This document shows positions 45,675-55,393 of a stretch of DNA of 64,000 nt, piece after piece. The stretch is taken from contig CAVRGN010000003.1 in assembly GCA_963720725.1 (NCBI GenBank), positions 1,488,001-1,552,000 on the forward strand, in the 5' to 3' direction. The position numbers were made by a program, and so were the translations under genes. How positions within the stretch are numbered: the first letter of the stretch is position 1; each line of letters begins with the position of its first letter. Source of the DNA: Benzoatithermus sp963720725 (GTDB taxonomy: Bacteria; Pseudomonadota; Alphaproteobacteria; Geminicoccales; Geminicoccaceae). The notes below the pieces were generated by a model, which saw nothing but the letters and a program-made list of their open reading frames with translations, was not told the origin of the DNA and did no database searches.

Positions 45675-46703
45675 ATGCGCAGCGTTTTCCCGTTCTCCGC
45701 CATCGTCGGCCAGGAGGAGATGAAGCAGGCCCTGCTGATCGCTGCCGTCGATCAGGCCGTGGGTGGGGTGCTCGTCTTCGGTGACCGCGGCACCGGCAAG
45801 TCGACCGCCGTGCGCGCCCTGGCCGCGCTCCTGCCGGCGATGAAGGTCGTGGCCGGCTGCCGCTACCATTGCGACCCGGCGGGCGATCCCGCCATGTGCG
45901 CGGTCGACTGCGGCCTGCGCCGCGGTCCGACCGCGCCCAAGACGGTCAAGGTGCCGGTGCCGGTGGTCGACCTGCCGCTGGGTGCCACCGAAGACCGGGT
46001 CGTGGGTGCGCTGGACCTGGAGCGCGCCCTGACCCGCGGCGAGAAGGCATTCGAGCCCGGCCTGCTGGCCCGCGCCAACCGCGGCTTCCTCTACATCGAC
46101 GAGGCCAATCTGCTGGAAGACCATCTGGTCGACCTTCTGCTCGACGTCGCCGCCTCGGGCGAGAACCTGGTCGAGCGCGAGGGGCTGAGCGTGCGCCATC
46201 CGGCCAGGTTCGTCCTGATCGGCAGCGGCAATCCGGAGGAGGGCGAGCTGCGCCCGCAGCTGCTCGACCGCTTCGGGCTCTCGGTCGAGGTCAGGACGCC
46301 CGAAGACCTGCCGACGCGCATCGACGTCGTCCGGCGGCGGGACGCCTTCGAGCGCGACCCCGAATCCTTCGCCGCCCAGTGGCACCGCGCCGACGCCAAG
46401 CTGCGCCGGCAGATCGAGAAGGGCCGCGAGCGCCTGGCCGAGGTCGCCGTGCCCGATGCGGCCCTGGAACGCGCGGCGCGGCTGTGCATCGGCCTCGGTA
46501 CCGACGGCCTGCGCGGCGAGCTGACCCTGGTCCGGGCGGCCCGCGCACTGGCCGCCTTCGAGGGCGTCGCCGAGGTCGGCGACGCGCAGCTGCGGCGGGT
46601 GGCACCCTCGGCCCTGCGCCACCGCCTGCGCCGCAACCCGCTCGACGATTCCGGTTCGACCGTGCGGGTCGAGCGCGCGGTGCAGGAGCTGTTCGGCCCA
46701 TGA
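45675..46703 (+). CDS. bchI: magnesium chelatase ATPase subunit I
   Basis: A 342-residue AAA ATPase that drives Mg insertion into protoporphyrin IX with BchD and BchH. FPFSAIVGQEEMKQALLIAAVD is the start signature, Walker A GDRGTGKST is at 36-44, LGATEDRVVGALDLERAL follows, and Walker B GFLYIDEANLL is intact. Complete. The ATG at 45675 is chosen; a GTG two codons earlier is possible. The 3-prime end overlaps bchD by 4 bp (ATGA). It is the first committed enzyme of bacteriochlorophyll synthesis. Confidence 0.97.
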   Translation: MRSVFPFSAIVGQEEMKQALLIAAVDQAVGGVLVFGDRGTGKSTAVRALAALLPAMKVVAGCRYHCDPAGDPAMCAVDCGLRRGPTAPKTVKVPVPVVDLPLGATEDRVVGALDLERALTRGEKAFEPGLLARANRGFLYIDEANLLEDHLVDLLLDVAASGENLVEREGLSVRHPARFVLIGSGNPEEGELRPQLLDRFGLSVEVRTPEDLPTRIDVVRRRDAFERDPESFAAQWHRADAKLRRQIEKGRERLAEVAVPDAALERAARLCIGLGTDGLRGELTLVRAARALAAFEGVAEVGDAQLRRVAPSALRHRLRRNPLDDSGSTVRVERAVQELFGP

Positions 46704-48448
46704 GCGAAGCCGGTGCCGCGCGCTGGTCGGATGCGGCCCTGGCCGCCGCGCTGCTCGCGGTGGATCCCACCGGCACGGGCGGCGTCGGGCTGCGCTCGCT
46801 CGCCGGGCCGGCGCGCGAGCGCTGGCTGGGCCTCGTCGCCGCACTCCTGCCCGCCGGCACGCCACTGCGCCGGCTGCCGCTCCATGCCACCGACGGACGG
46901 CTCCTGGGCGGGCTCGACCTCGCCGCCACCCTGCGCGCCGGCCGCCCGGTGGCCGAGCGCGGCCTGCTGGCCGAAGCCGATGGCGGCATCGTTCTGGTCG
47001 CCATGGCCGAGCGGCTCCCGCCCGGCACCACCGCCCGGCTGGGTGCCGTCCTGGACACCGGCTCGGTGGCCCTGGAGCGCGACGGCCTGAGCGGCCTGTA
47101 TCCGTCGCGGCTCGGTCTCGTGCTCCTCGACGAGGGCATGGCCGAGGACGAGCGCGCGCCCGCGGCGCTGCTGGACCGCCTGGCCTTCCACCTCGACCTT
47201 GGCGACCTCGGCGCTGCCGATCTGGGCGAGGCGCCGTATGGGCCGGTCGAGATCGTGGCAGCGCGCTCCCGGCTGGCGGGGATCACCGTCGATCCGGGCG
47301 TGGTGGAGGCGCTGTGCACGGCCGCGGCCGCGCTGGGCATCAACTCCTTGCGCGCGGTCTCGCTGGCACTCCGGGTGGCACGGGCGGCCGCCGCGCTCGC
47401 CGGGCGCATGACGGTCGACCAGAGCGACCTGGGCGTGGCCGGGCGCCTCGTCCTGGCACAGCGCGCCACGGCCCTGCCGCAGGCGCCCGAGAGCGGCCCC
47501 GAGGCCCCGCCGCCGGAGCCGGGGCCAGAGGACGACAGCGACACGCCGCCGAGCGAGGCCGAGCTGCCGCTCGGCGACCTCGTCCTCACAGCGGCTGCCG
47601 CCGCCATCCCGCCCGACCTCCTGGCCCAGCTCCGCCTCGGTACGCTGCGTCGCGTCCGCCAGACGCCCGCAGGGCGCGCCGGCGCCGCCCGGCTTTCCGG
47701 CGCGCGCGGCCGGCCGACGGGCGTGCGGCGCGGCGACCCCAAGGCCGGTGCCCGGCTCAATCTGGTCGAGACCCTGCGCGCGGCCGCACCATGGCAGCCC
47801 TTGCGCCGCCAGGAGCGCGGGCCCGCCGCCTCCGCCCGGGTCGAGGTCCGGCCCGACGATTTCCGGGTGACGCGCTTCAAGCAGCGCACCCGCACCACCA
47901 CCATCTTCGTGGTCGACGCCTCGGGCTCGGCGGCCCTCAACCGCTTGGCCGAGGCCAAGGGTGCGGTCGAATTGGTGCTCGCCGACTGCTATGTCCGCCG
48001 CGACCAGGTCGCCATGATCGCCTTCCGCGGCCGCGAGGCCGAGCTGCTCCTGCCGCCGACACGCTCGCTGGTGCGGGCCAAGCGCAGCCTCGCCGCCCTG
48101 CCGGGCGGTGGCGGTACCCCCCTCGCGTCCGGGATCGACGCCGCTCTGGCCCTGGCGGAGCCCATCCGCCGCAAGGGTGAGACGCCGATCATCGTGTTGC
48201 TCACCGACGGTCGGGCCAATGTCGCACGCGACGGCAGCGGCGGGCGGCCCAAGGCCGAGGAGGATGCCCTGGCCGCGGCGCGCGCGGTGCGGGCCGAGGG
48301 CTTGAGCGCCCTGGTGCTGGACATCTCGCCCAAGCCGCAGCCGCTGGCCCGACAGGTCGCCGGCGAGATGGGTGCCCGCTACCTGCCGCTGCCGCACGCC
48401 AGCGCCACGACCCTCTCGGCCGCCGTGCGCGCGGCGGCCCCGGCGTGA
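46700..48448 (+). CDS. bchD: magnesium chelatase ATPase subunit D
   Basis: A 582-residue partner of BchI: an N-terminal AAA-like domain with degenerate ATP site (about 1-265), a Pro/Glu/Asp-rich linker (about 255-295, EAPPPEPGPEDDSDTPPSEAE), and a C-terminal von Willebrand A domain with MIDAS DASGSAA near residue 404 and the conserved LLTDGRANV. BchD bridges the BchI ring and the porphyrin-binding BchH, which is not in the window. Confidence 0.96.
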   Translation: MSEAGAARWSDAALAAALLAVDPTGTGGVGLRSLAGPARERWLGLVAALLPAGTPLRRLPLHATDGRLLGGLDLAATLRAGRPVAERGLLAEADGGIVLVAMAERLPPGTTARLGAVLDTGSVALERDGLSGLYPSRLGLVLLDEGMAEDERAPAALLDRLAFHLDLGDLGAADLGEAPYGPVEIVAARSRLAGITVDPGVVEALCTAAAALGINSLRAVSLALRVARAAAALAGRMTVDQSDLGVAGRLVLAQRATALPQAPESGPEAPPPEPGPEDDSDTPPSEAELPLGDLVLTAAAAAIPPDLLAQLRLGTLRRVRQTPAGRAGAARLSGARGRPTGVRRGDPKAGARLNLVETLRAAAPWQPLRRQERGPAASARVEVRPDDFRVTRFKQRTRTTTIFVVDASGSAALNRLAEAKGAVELVLADCYVRRDQVAMIAFRGREAELLLPPTRSLVRAKRSLAALPGGGGTPLASGIDAALALAEPIRRKGETPIIVLLTDGRANVARDGSGGRPKAEEDALAAARAVRAEGLSALVLDISPKPQPLARQVAGEMGARYLPLPHASATTLSAAVRAAAPA

Positions 48449-49398
48449 GCGGCGCCCGGTTCGTGGACCGGCTGCGCGCGCGCGAGGCCCATGGCCGCGC
48501 CGGTGACCTCGGCCGCCCCGACTGGGACACGGACGGGCGCGACTGGCCCAACCGCGCCGCCAGCCGATTCGTGACCGCGGCGGGCTTCTCTTGGCATGTC
48601 CAGGTGGCGGGCAGGGGGCCCGTGGCCCTGCTCCTTCACGGCACCGGTGCGGCGACCCATTCCTGGGCGCGCCTCCTGCCGCTGCTGGCCGAGCGGTTCA
48701 CGGTGGTGGCGCCGGATCTGCCCGGGCATGGTTTCACGGCGATGCCGCGCCCGGCCTCGATGTCTCTGCCCGGGATGGCCGAGGCCGTCGGACGCCTGCT
48801 GGTGACATTGGAGCTCCAACCGGAGCTCGCCGTCGGCCACTCGGCTGGCGCCGCCGTCCTGTGCCGCATGTGCCTGGACGGCCGCATCGCGCCCCGGCTG
48901 CTGGTCAGCCTGAATGGCGCGCTGCTGCCTTTCCGCGGGCTCCCGGGCCAGCTGTTCTCTCCCATGGCGCGGCTGGCGGCGAGCAACACGCTGCTGCCAC
49001 GGCTGTTCTCATGGCATGCCGGAACCGACCGCGGCATGATCGACCGGCTGATCCGCGACACCGGCTCGACCATCGGCGGCGTCGAGCTCGAGATGTATCG
49101 CCGCCTCGGCCGCCGGGCGGCGCACGTCGCCGCGGCCCTGGCGATGATGGCGCACTGGGATCTGCGCACGCTGGTCCGGGATCTGCCGCGCCTGGCGCCG
49201 CACCTGGCCCTGGTGGTGGGTACCCGCGACAGGGCGGTGCGGCCATCGGAGGCTCGGCGGGTGCGCGATGTGCTGCCCTCGGCTTCGGTGGTTCAGCTGC
49301 CGGGGTTGGGCCATCTCGCCCATGAGGAACGGCCGGAGCAGGCGGCCAGCCTGATCATCGAGCTGTCGACGAGCGCCGGTCTGCTGGCGGCGAACTGA
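48445..49398 (+). CDS. bchO: alpha/beta hydrolase BchO, magnesium-chelatase associated
   Basis: A 317-residue alpha/beta hydrolase. Its GTG start overlaps the bchD stop (GTGA). The oxyanion region LLLHGTGAATHSW, nucleophile elbow AVGHSAGAAVL (Ser133) and a late His in GLGHLAHEERPE complete a catalytic triad. BchO is encoded next to bchID in purple bacteria; it is proposed to assist magnesium chelation, but the reaction is not settled. Confidence 0.93.
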   Translation: MSGARFVDRLRAREAHGRAGDLGRPDWDTDGRDWPNRAASRFVTAAGFSWHVQVAGRGPVALLLHGTGAATHSWARLLPLLAERFTVVAPDLPGHGFTAMPRPASMSLPGMAEAVGRLLVTLELQPELAVGHSAGAAVLCRMCLDGRIAPRLLVSLNGALLPFRGLPGQLFSPMARLAASNTLLPRLFSWHAGTDRGMIDRLIRDTGSTIGGVELEMYRRLGRRAAHVAAALAMMAHWDLRTLVRDLPRLAPHLALVVGTRDRAVRPSEARRVRDVLPSASVVQLPGLGHLAHEERPEQAASLIIELSTSAGLLAAN

Positions 49399-49447
49399 CC
49401 GCCGGGCTTTTCTCAAGTCGCTGTCGCGTCGCTAAGAGGCCTTTCCC

Positions 49448-50734
49448 ATGCCGCTTCCCGCCGACCACCCCTTGCGTCACGAGCTCAACGACGAGGCGCA
49501 TGCGCGGCCGCCGCAGTCCCTGGTGGCGCCGCAGCGGATCACCTTCCTGGCGCTGCTCTCCGACTGGTCGCAGCGCGAGCGGGAATGGCGGCATGTCAGC
49601 GAGCTCGCCCGTCTGTTCGACGTCCCGCCGCCGGCGCGCAACGTCAACCACTACAGCGTCGACATGGGTGCGTTCCGCCTGAAGTGGGAGCGCCATTCGG
49701 AGTTCACCCGCTACAAGTTCATCGTCGCCGGCACCGGTGGCGATCCGTTCGCCGAACCGGCGCTGGGCATGGTGCCGGCGGGCTGGCTGGCCGAGGTGCC
49801 CGGGCAGGTCATCGTCTCCTTCCATGTCGGCATCGTGCGGGCCGGCGAGAGGCTCCCCGACGCCGAGGAGCTGTCGCTGCGCTGGTTCGACGGCTACCCG
49901 CTGGTCGGGGCCGAAGTCGCCGGCGGCGCTGCCGTCGCCATGAGCGATTTCCGGATCCACGAGGACGGCTTCAGCCGCCTCGCGCTGTTCGACCGGAACA
50001 TGGCGCCGCGCCAGGCCGGCCGGATCGTGCAACGCCTGCTCGAGCTCGACACCTACCGGGTCCTGGCGCTGCTGGCGCTGCCGCTGGCGCGCGAATCCGC
50101 CCCTTTGCTGACCCGGCTCGAACAGGAGCTGGCGCAGATCACCAAGACCTTGACCACCGCACGCGAACAGGACGAGCCGACGCTGCTGGCGCGGCTCACG
50201 CGGCTCGAGGCCGAGATCGAGGGTCGCGCCTCGGACACCCATTTCCGCTTCAGCGCCGCCGTGGCCTACCACGACCTGGTCCTGCAACGGATCACCGAGC
50301 TGCGCGAGGGCCGCATCGACGGACTGCAGACCTTCAAGGAGTTCGTCGAGCGCCGGCTGGCGCCGGCCATGAACACCTGCCGCGCGGTGTCGGCGCGCCA
50401 GGAGGCCTTGTCGCAGCGGGTGGCGCGCGCGACGCAGCTGCTCTCGACGCGGGTCGACATCACCCGCGAGCGGCAGAATCAGGCGGTGCTGGAATCGATG
50501 AACCGCCGGGCGAAGATGCAGCTGAGGCTGCAGCAGACGGTGGAAGGACTGTCGGTGGTGGCGATCACCTACTACCTCGCCAGCATCGTCGGCTACCTCG
50601 CCAAGGGCCTGGATGCGGCGGGGATTCCGGTCGATCCCTATTTGGCGACCGGGATCAGCATCCCGCTCATCGCCCTGGTGGTGGCCGTGGGCGTGGGCCG
50701 CATCCGCCGGACGGTCATGCGCAAGGCCGCTTGA
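49448..50734 (+). CDS. DUF3422 family membrane protein
   Basis: A 428-residue protein matching DUF3422 by its N-terminus (HPLRHELNDEAHARPPQSLVAPQRI) and RNVNHYSVDMGAFRLKWERHSEFTRYKFI. A middle region (about 200-300) is coiled-coil-like, and two C-terminal helices (VVAITYYLASIVGYLAKGL and GISIPLIALVVAVGVGRI) anchor it in the membrane. Function is unknown. It lies 49 bp after bchO and 10 bp before the ATP-grasp gene, so it may be cotranscribed with bchIDO. Confidence 0.92.
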   Translation: MPLPADHPLRHELNDEAHARPPQSLVAPQRITFLALLSDWSQREREWRHVSELARLFDVPPPARNVNHYSVDMGAFRLKWERHSEFTRYKFIVAGTGGDPFAEPALGMVPAGWLAEVPGQVIVSFHVGIVRAGERLPDAEELSLRWFDGYPLVGAEVAGGAAVAMSDFRIHEDGFSRLALFDRNMAPRQAGRIVQRLLELDTYRVLALLALPLARESAPLLTRLEQELAQITKTLTTAREQDEPTLLARLTRLEAEIEGRASDTHFRFSAAVAYHDLVLQRITELREGRIDGLQTFKEFVERRLAPAMNTCRAVSARQEALSQRVARATQLLSTRVDITRERQNQAVLESMNRRAKMQLRLQQTVEGLSVVAITYYLASIVGYLAKGLDAAGIPVDPYLATGISIPLIALVVAVGVGRIRRTVMRKAA

Positions 50735-50744
50735 GGCGACCGAG

Positions 50745-51893
50745 ATGCCGCGCACCGTGCTGCTCACGCTGGGGCGGCTGCCCAAGGGCCTGGAGGTCGC
50801 GCGCAGCTTCGCCCGTGCCGGCTGGCGGGTCGTGGTGGCCGAGCCGTTCGCCTGGCATCTGGCGCGTGCCTCGCGGGATGTGGCCCGCAGCTACCGGGTC
50901 ACCGCGCCGAACCGCAACGGTGGCGCCTATGTGCGCGAACTCGGCGCGATCGTGGCCCGCGAGGGCGTCGAGCTGATCGTGCCGGTTTCGGAAGAGGCGA
51001 TGCACGCGGCGGCGATCGCGCCGGCGCTTGCCCCGGGCGTGCGCTTCTACGGCATGGCCCAGCGCGACCTCCTGGCGCTGCACGACAAGCTGGGCTTCGC
51101 CCGCGCGGCCGCGGGCTGGGGCCTGGACGTGCCCGAGACCTGGCACGCGGACGCGCCCGAGGCGGCGGCCCTGGCGGCGAGCCGCGACTACGTCGTCAAG
51201 CCACGGTTCTCCTGCTCGGGCATCGGCGTGCGACTGCTGGCGCGCGGCAGTCCCATCCCGGCCGACCGGCCGCAAGCGGGCGCTCTGGTCCAGGCCCGGG
51301 TGCATGGGCAGGTCTGCAGCACGTTCTCGCTCGCGCAGCGCGGCCGGGTCCAGGTCACCGCCGTCTACCGCGGCACCGTCATGGGCGGCACGGTGGCGGT
51401 GGCGTTCGAGCGGATCACGGTGCCGGCGGTGGAAGCCTGGGTCGAGGCCTTCGTGCGGGCGGCGGGCTGGAGCGGCTCGATCTCGTTCGACTTCGTGCTC
51501 GACGGAACCGGTCGGCCGTTCGCGATCGAATGCAACCCGCGCATGACGAGCGGGGTCCACCTCGTCCATCCCGACGATCTTGCGGCGGCGATCGCCGACC
51601 CCGCCGCCATGCCGCGCCCCCGTCTGCGCGACGAGCGGCTGTACCAGCAGTTCTTCCCTTGCCTGACCGAGACCCAGGGCTCCCTGTTCCGGCGCGGCGG
51701 CACCTTCCGGCGCAATCTCGGCTATCTCCTGCATAGCCGCGACGTCACTTGGCAGGCGCGCGATCCCCTGCCGCTGCTGACCATGCCCATGACCTCCTGG
51801 CAGATCCTGCGCAAGACGATCTTCGCCGGCCAAAGCATGGGCGAGGCCGCGACCGAGGACATCGGCTGGTTCGGGTCGACGCAAACCAATTAA
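50745..51893 (+). CDS. ATP-grasp family ligase of unknown specificity
   Basis: A 382-residue protein with an N-terminal Rossmann-like pre-ATP-grasp domain (about 1-110, VLLTLGRLPKGLEVARSFARAG) and a carbamoyl-phosphate-synthase-type ATP-grasp domain: the glycine-rich ATP loop in YVVKPRFSCSGIGVRLL and the metal-binding FAIECNPRMTSGVH. The C-terminal about 80 residues are unusual (YQQFFPCLTETQGSLFRRGG, TWQARDPLPLLTMPMTSW). ATP-grasp enzymes join a carboxylate to an amine or thiol; substrates unknown. Short spacing after DUF3422 suggests a functional pair. Confidence 0.85.
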   Translation: MPRTVLLTLGRLPKGLEVARSFARAGWRVVVAEPFAWHLARASRDVARSYRVTAPNRNGGAYVRELGAIVAREGVELIVPVSEEAMHAAAIAPALAPGVRFYGMAQRDLLALHDKLGFARAAAGWGLDVPETWHADAPEAAALAASRDYVVKPRFSCSGIGVRLLARGSPIPADRPQAGALVQARVHGQVCSTFSLAQRGRVQVTAVYRGTVMGGTVAVAFERITVPAVEAWVEAFVRAAGWSGSISFDFVLDGTGRPFAIECNPRMTSGVHLVHPDDLAAAIADPAAMPRPRLRDERLYQQFFPCLTETQGSLFRRGGTFRRNLGYLLHSRDVTWQARDPLPLLTMPMTSWQILRKTIFAGQSMGEAATEDIGWFGSTQTN

Positions 51894-52020
51894 TTCAACT
51901 TAAAGTTGAGTTAACGGCCGCTCTCATGGCATGATGCTGTCTCCGCACGGCCGGCCGCCTGCCGGCCGGAACCCGACCAGTGCGTTGTCCCTGCAGGGGC
52001 GCCGCTCGGAGGAGCTCGCC

Positions 52021-53085
52021 ATGTCCACGACCGTCAACCGGCGCCGCTTGGCTCTCGCCATCCTGCCGTTTCTGGCCATGGCGCCGTCGGGCCCGACCTT
52101 CGCCGCCAAAGGCTGCGCTGCGCCTGCCGACTGGTTCCTGAACCCGTTCACCGCCCGCAGCGCCCATCACCGACCGATCGGCACCGGCGCACGCTACGCC
52201 GCCAAGTCGCATCCGGCGACGCGCGACTGGCTCAAGGCGACGAGCTTCGCCATCAACGGAGGCCGGCCGGGAAGCATGGCCGTCGCCAAGGCCGACGGCA
52301 TGGATCCGATCGGGACCGTGCGGCCGCTGACCGGATGCGGGCCGGTGTCCGGCCTGCCCCTGACCGTGCGGTTGCCGCGTGCGGGCGTGCCGCTTCCCGG
52401 CGGGGGCATCGGATCCTGCCCGGATCAGCCCGCGGTCATCTACGATGCGACGACCGGCCAAGCGCACCAGTTCGGCCAGTTTCGCTGGGGCGAGGAGTTG
52501 CCCTCGGCAAGGATCCACCGCGCCTGGAACATCGCTGGTCTCGGCCACGGCATCCATCCCGGCCAGCGGCTCGGCCTCAGCGCTTCCGGGGTCGCCGGCC
52601 TGTTCGGCCTCTTGCGCAGCCACGAGATCGACACGAGCGGCCGGCCGATCGAGCACGCGCTGCAGATGATCCTGCCGCGCCGGGCTGGCTGCAAGGTGAT
52701 GCTGTCGACGGCGGTGGTCCTGCCTGCCGTCGGGCGCGACGCGGTGATCCCGCCGGGCAGCAACACCGGCCACATCCCCTACGGCGCCCTTCTGGCCCTG
52801 CCCCGCGGCACCGACCTTGCCGCCTTGCGCCTGAGCGAGCCAGGGCGGCGTCTGGCGGCGGCGATCCGCGACTACGGCATCTACGCCGTCGATGGCGGCG
52901 GCTGTGAGCAGGGCGTCCTGCGCGGCGACAGCACGATCCGGGCGGCGACCATGGATCGCCTGCGCGCCGACATCCCCAAGCTCTACCCGCTGATCAGGAT
53001 GGTCTTGAACAACGACGTCCTGGCCAGCCCGATCGCCGGCGGCGGTCGGCCGGTCGCGCCCAATTGCGCGCTGGATGCATTGTAG
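52021..53085 (+). CDS. secreted protein of unknown function
   Basis: A 354-residue exported protein from ATG 52021 (GGAGGAG about 12 bases upstream). A signal peptide (RRRLALAILPFLAMAPSGPTFAA) precedes a mature domain rich in Gly/Pro/aromatic turns: ADWFLNPFTARSAHHRPIGTGARYA, WNIAGLGHGIHPGQRLGLSASGVAGLFGLLRSHEI, LAAAIRDYGIYAVDGGGC. Several cysteines could form disulfides. It resembles sets of secreted proteins seen in soil bacteria, but I cannot name the family and no catalytic motif is clear. The open frame extends to 51931 but the signal peptide fixes the start. Confidence 0.65.
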   Translation: MSTTVNRRRLALAILPFLAMAPSGPTFAAKGCAAPADWFLNPFTARSAHHRPIGTGARYAAKSHPATRDWLKATSFAINGGRPGSMAVAKADGMDPIGTVRPLTGCGPVSGLPLTVRLPRAGVPLPGGGIGSCPDQPAVIYDATTGQAHQFGQFRWGEELPSARIHRAWNIAGLGHGIHPGQRLGLSASGVAGLFGLLRSHEIDTSGRPIEHALQMILPRRAGCKVMLSTAVVLPAVGRDAVIPPGSNTGHIPYGALLALPRGTDLAALRLSEPGRRLAAAIRDYGIYAVDGGGCEQGVLRGDSTIRAATMDRLRADIPKLYPLIRMVLNNDVLASPIAGGGRPVAPNCALDAL

Positions 53086-53186
53086 TGGGATAGAGGGGTT
53101 GCAATCCGGGATTGATGCCAATCAAAGGTAGAAAGTCGCAATTGATTTACGTCATTGCGCAGCAATCAGCGCCATGCAATCGTCAA

Positions 53187-53208
53187 CGAACATTAACATC
53201 AATGTTCG
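53187..53208. promoter_or_regulatory. 8-bp inverted repeat upstream of the first CSLREA gene
   Basis: CGAACATT and AATGTTCG form a perfect 8-bp inverted repeat around AACATC, ending 12 bp before ATG 53221 and touching the GGAG that would be its ribosome site. It could be an operator or an mRNA hairpin that hides the ribosome site. The surrounding 53086-53220 region is AT-richer and holds the promoter. No equivalent repeat precedes the second copy. Confidence 0.45.
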
Positions 53209-53220
53209 GAGCATTGCGCC

Positions 53221-55302
53221 ATGGCTACGTTCACGGTGAACACCGCGGGCGATACCGTCAACCCCGGCGATGGCAAATTGAGCCTGCGGGAGGCCGTGGC
53301 GCAGGCCAATCTCACAGTCGCAGAGGATTCGATAGTCTTCGCGCCAGGATTCGAAGGTAAGACGCTGACGCTGACGCAGGGTGAGCTGACGCTCAATCGA
53401 GATACCAAGATCGATGGCGACCAGAATAATGACGGTGTAGCCATCACCATCAGCGGCGGCGATGTCAGTCGTATCTTCAACATCAGTGGTGCCCAGACCG
53501 ACGTCACTTTGACCGATCTGACGCTCCGCGACGGTCATAGCCTGGTGATCGGTGACCAAGCACAGCCTGGCGGCGCCATCGTTGCTGGTGGACACAGCCT
53601 GACTATCGCTAATAGCACCATTGTAAATAATTCCACATACACTGCATTTGACAGCGACGGCGACTATACCTGGTCCACTGGCGGTGCCATTTATGCGACC
53701 GGGGGCAGCCTTACGATCGTTGACAGCGAGCTTACGGATAACACCGGTGCCTTAGGCGGGGCAATCGGCGGAGCTTACAAGTCCAACGTCGACTTGGTGA
53801 TCGAGGGTAGCCACTTAGAATCGAACTTCGCCTACAGTGGTGGTGCGATTCACATCAGCGGGTATCTCGCGCTGACCAACAGCAGCGTATCCTCCAACAG
53901 GAGCCACGCCTTCTATCACGGCGGTACCGCGGGCGGTATATACCTGAACGGCTCAGGTTTCATCGGAAACAGCTCGATTGTCGACAATGATACGCATTAT
54001 GAGGGTGGAGGTATATTGTTCACCGGGCAGACCCTGACCGTATCTGATTCGACGATTGCCGGCAATTCGGGACATTTTTATGCGGGTGGTATTGCGGGAG
54101 GGATCTTTGCCGCTGCAGAAGAGCTGATAGTTCGTAATAGCACAGTTACCGGCAATTTCGCCTATACCAATGGTGATACTGGTGGCGGGGGCATCTGGGT
54201 CAGTACAACTACCAAGCTGGATATCGCCAACAGCATCGTTGCCGGCAATACGTCATACTATGCAGACCAGGGTCCCGACATCTACGGTGCCATCACCTCA
54301 TCCAACGGCCACAACATCTTCGGCAGCGACGTCCTGGGCAACATCGCCGGCGACGTCGAGAACGTCGCCGCCAGCGCCATCTTCGCCGCCATCGATCCCG
54401 CGACCGGCGGCGGGCTGGTCAACGCCGCCGGCATCGTCCCGCTGCGCGCCAACGTCACCAACCCCGCCCTGGGCGGTGCGGACCGCTTCGCCATCGGCGC
54501 CACCGACCAGATCGGCACCCCCCGCCCCTCACCCACCGGCACCAACCCCGACATCGGCGCCGCCGAGAGCGGCTTCCACCACTCCACCGTCCCTTCCGCC
54601 AACAACGACACGCTCACCGGCACGGCCGCCGCCAACACGCTCAACGGCCTCGCCGGCCACGACTTCCTGAAAGGCCTGGCCGGCAACGACACCCTCAACG
54701 GCGGCGACGGCGGCGATTTCCTCGAGGGCGGCAAGGGCAACGACAAGCTCAATGGCGGCGCCGGCATCGACATCGCCAACTATGGCGACAGCGGCACCAA
54801 GGTCACCGTCGACCTGCGCGGCGACGCGGCATCGGCGACAAGGACACCGCCAAGCGCGGCACCGAGACCGACACGCTCACCGGCATCGAGGGTGCCATCG
54901 GCGGCGGCGGCGCCGACCGGTTCTATGGCGACAATGGCGACAACTGGTTCCAGGGCGGCAAGGGCAAGGACACCTTCACCGGCGGCGCCGGGCGCGACCT
55001 CTACGACTACAACCTGACCAGCGCCTCGCCGGTGGGAGCGGGCCGCGACGTGATCACCGACTTTCGACCATCTCGCCGACCAGATCGACCTGATGGGCAT
55101 CGACGCCGACACGACGGTGGCCGGCAACCAGGCCTTCCACTGGGTCGGCTCGGCAGCGCTCACCGGCCCGGGCGAGGTCGGCTACTTCACCTCCGGCGGC
55201 ACCACCATCATCCGCATGAGCACCGACGCCGACATCGCCAGCGAGGCCGAGATCCAGCTCGCCGGCATCAAGACCCTGAGCGCCTTGGACTTCTATCTCT
55301 GA
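53221..55302 (+). pseudogene. CSLREA beta-helix protein with RTX-like repeats, copy 1, doubly frameshifted
   Basis: Designed as a 693-residue surface or secreted protein. A CSLREA domain (MATFTVNTAGDTVNPGDGKLSLREAVAQAN) is followed by a right-handed parallel beta-helix (about 50-410; repeated LTLTDLTLRDG, GGAIYATGGSLTIVDSELTDNTGALGGAI units) and then RTX-type glycine-aspartate repeats (LAGNDTLNGGDGGDFLEGGKGNDKLNGG). After VDLRGDAAS the frame shifts near 54829-54838 and is restored near 55063 (GACTTTCGACC instead of GACTTCGACC), so as read the protein ends at residue 598. With the shifts undone it has exactly the length of copy 2. RTX repeats suggest type I secretion and calcium binding. Confidence 0.8.
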
Positions 55303-55393
55303 CCGGCGGCGCTTGATCGAGATCAATGCGGTGCGGCGACGGACGGCTTAGGGCTGGCCTCACGCCTCATCCACCGCCGCGAGTATCCGAGCC

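Noticed and set aside
46091..48397. A 768-codon open frame antisense to bchD
   Set aside because: Low-complexity composition without motifs; bchD on the plus strand has complete AAA and von Willebrand domains.
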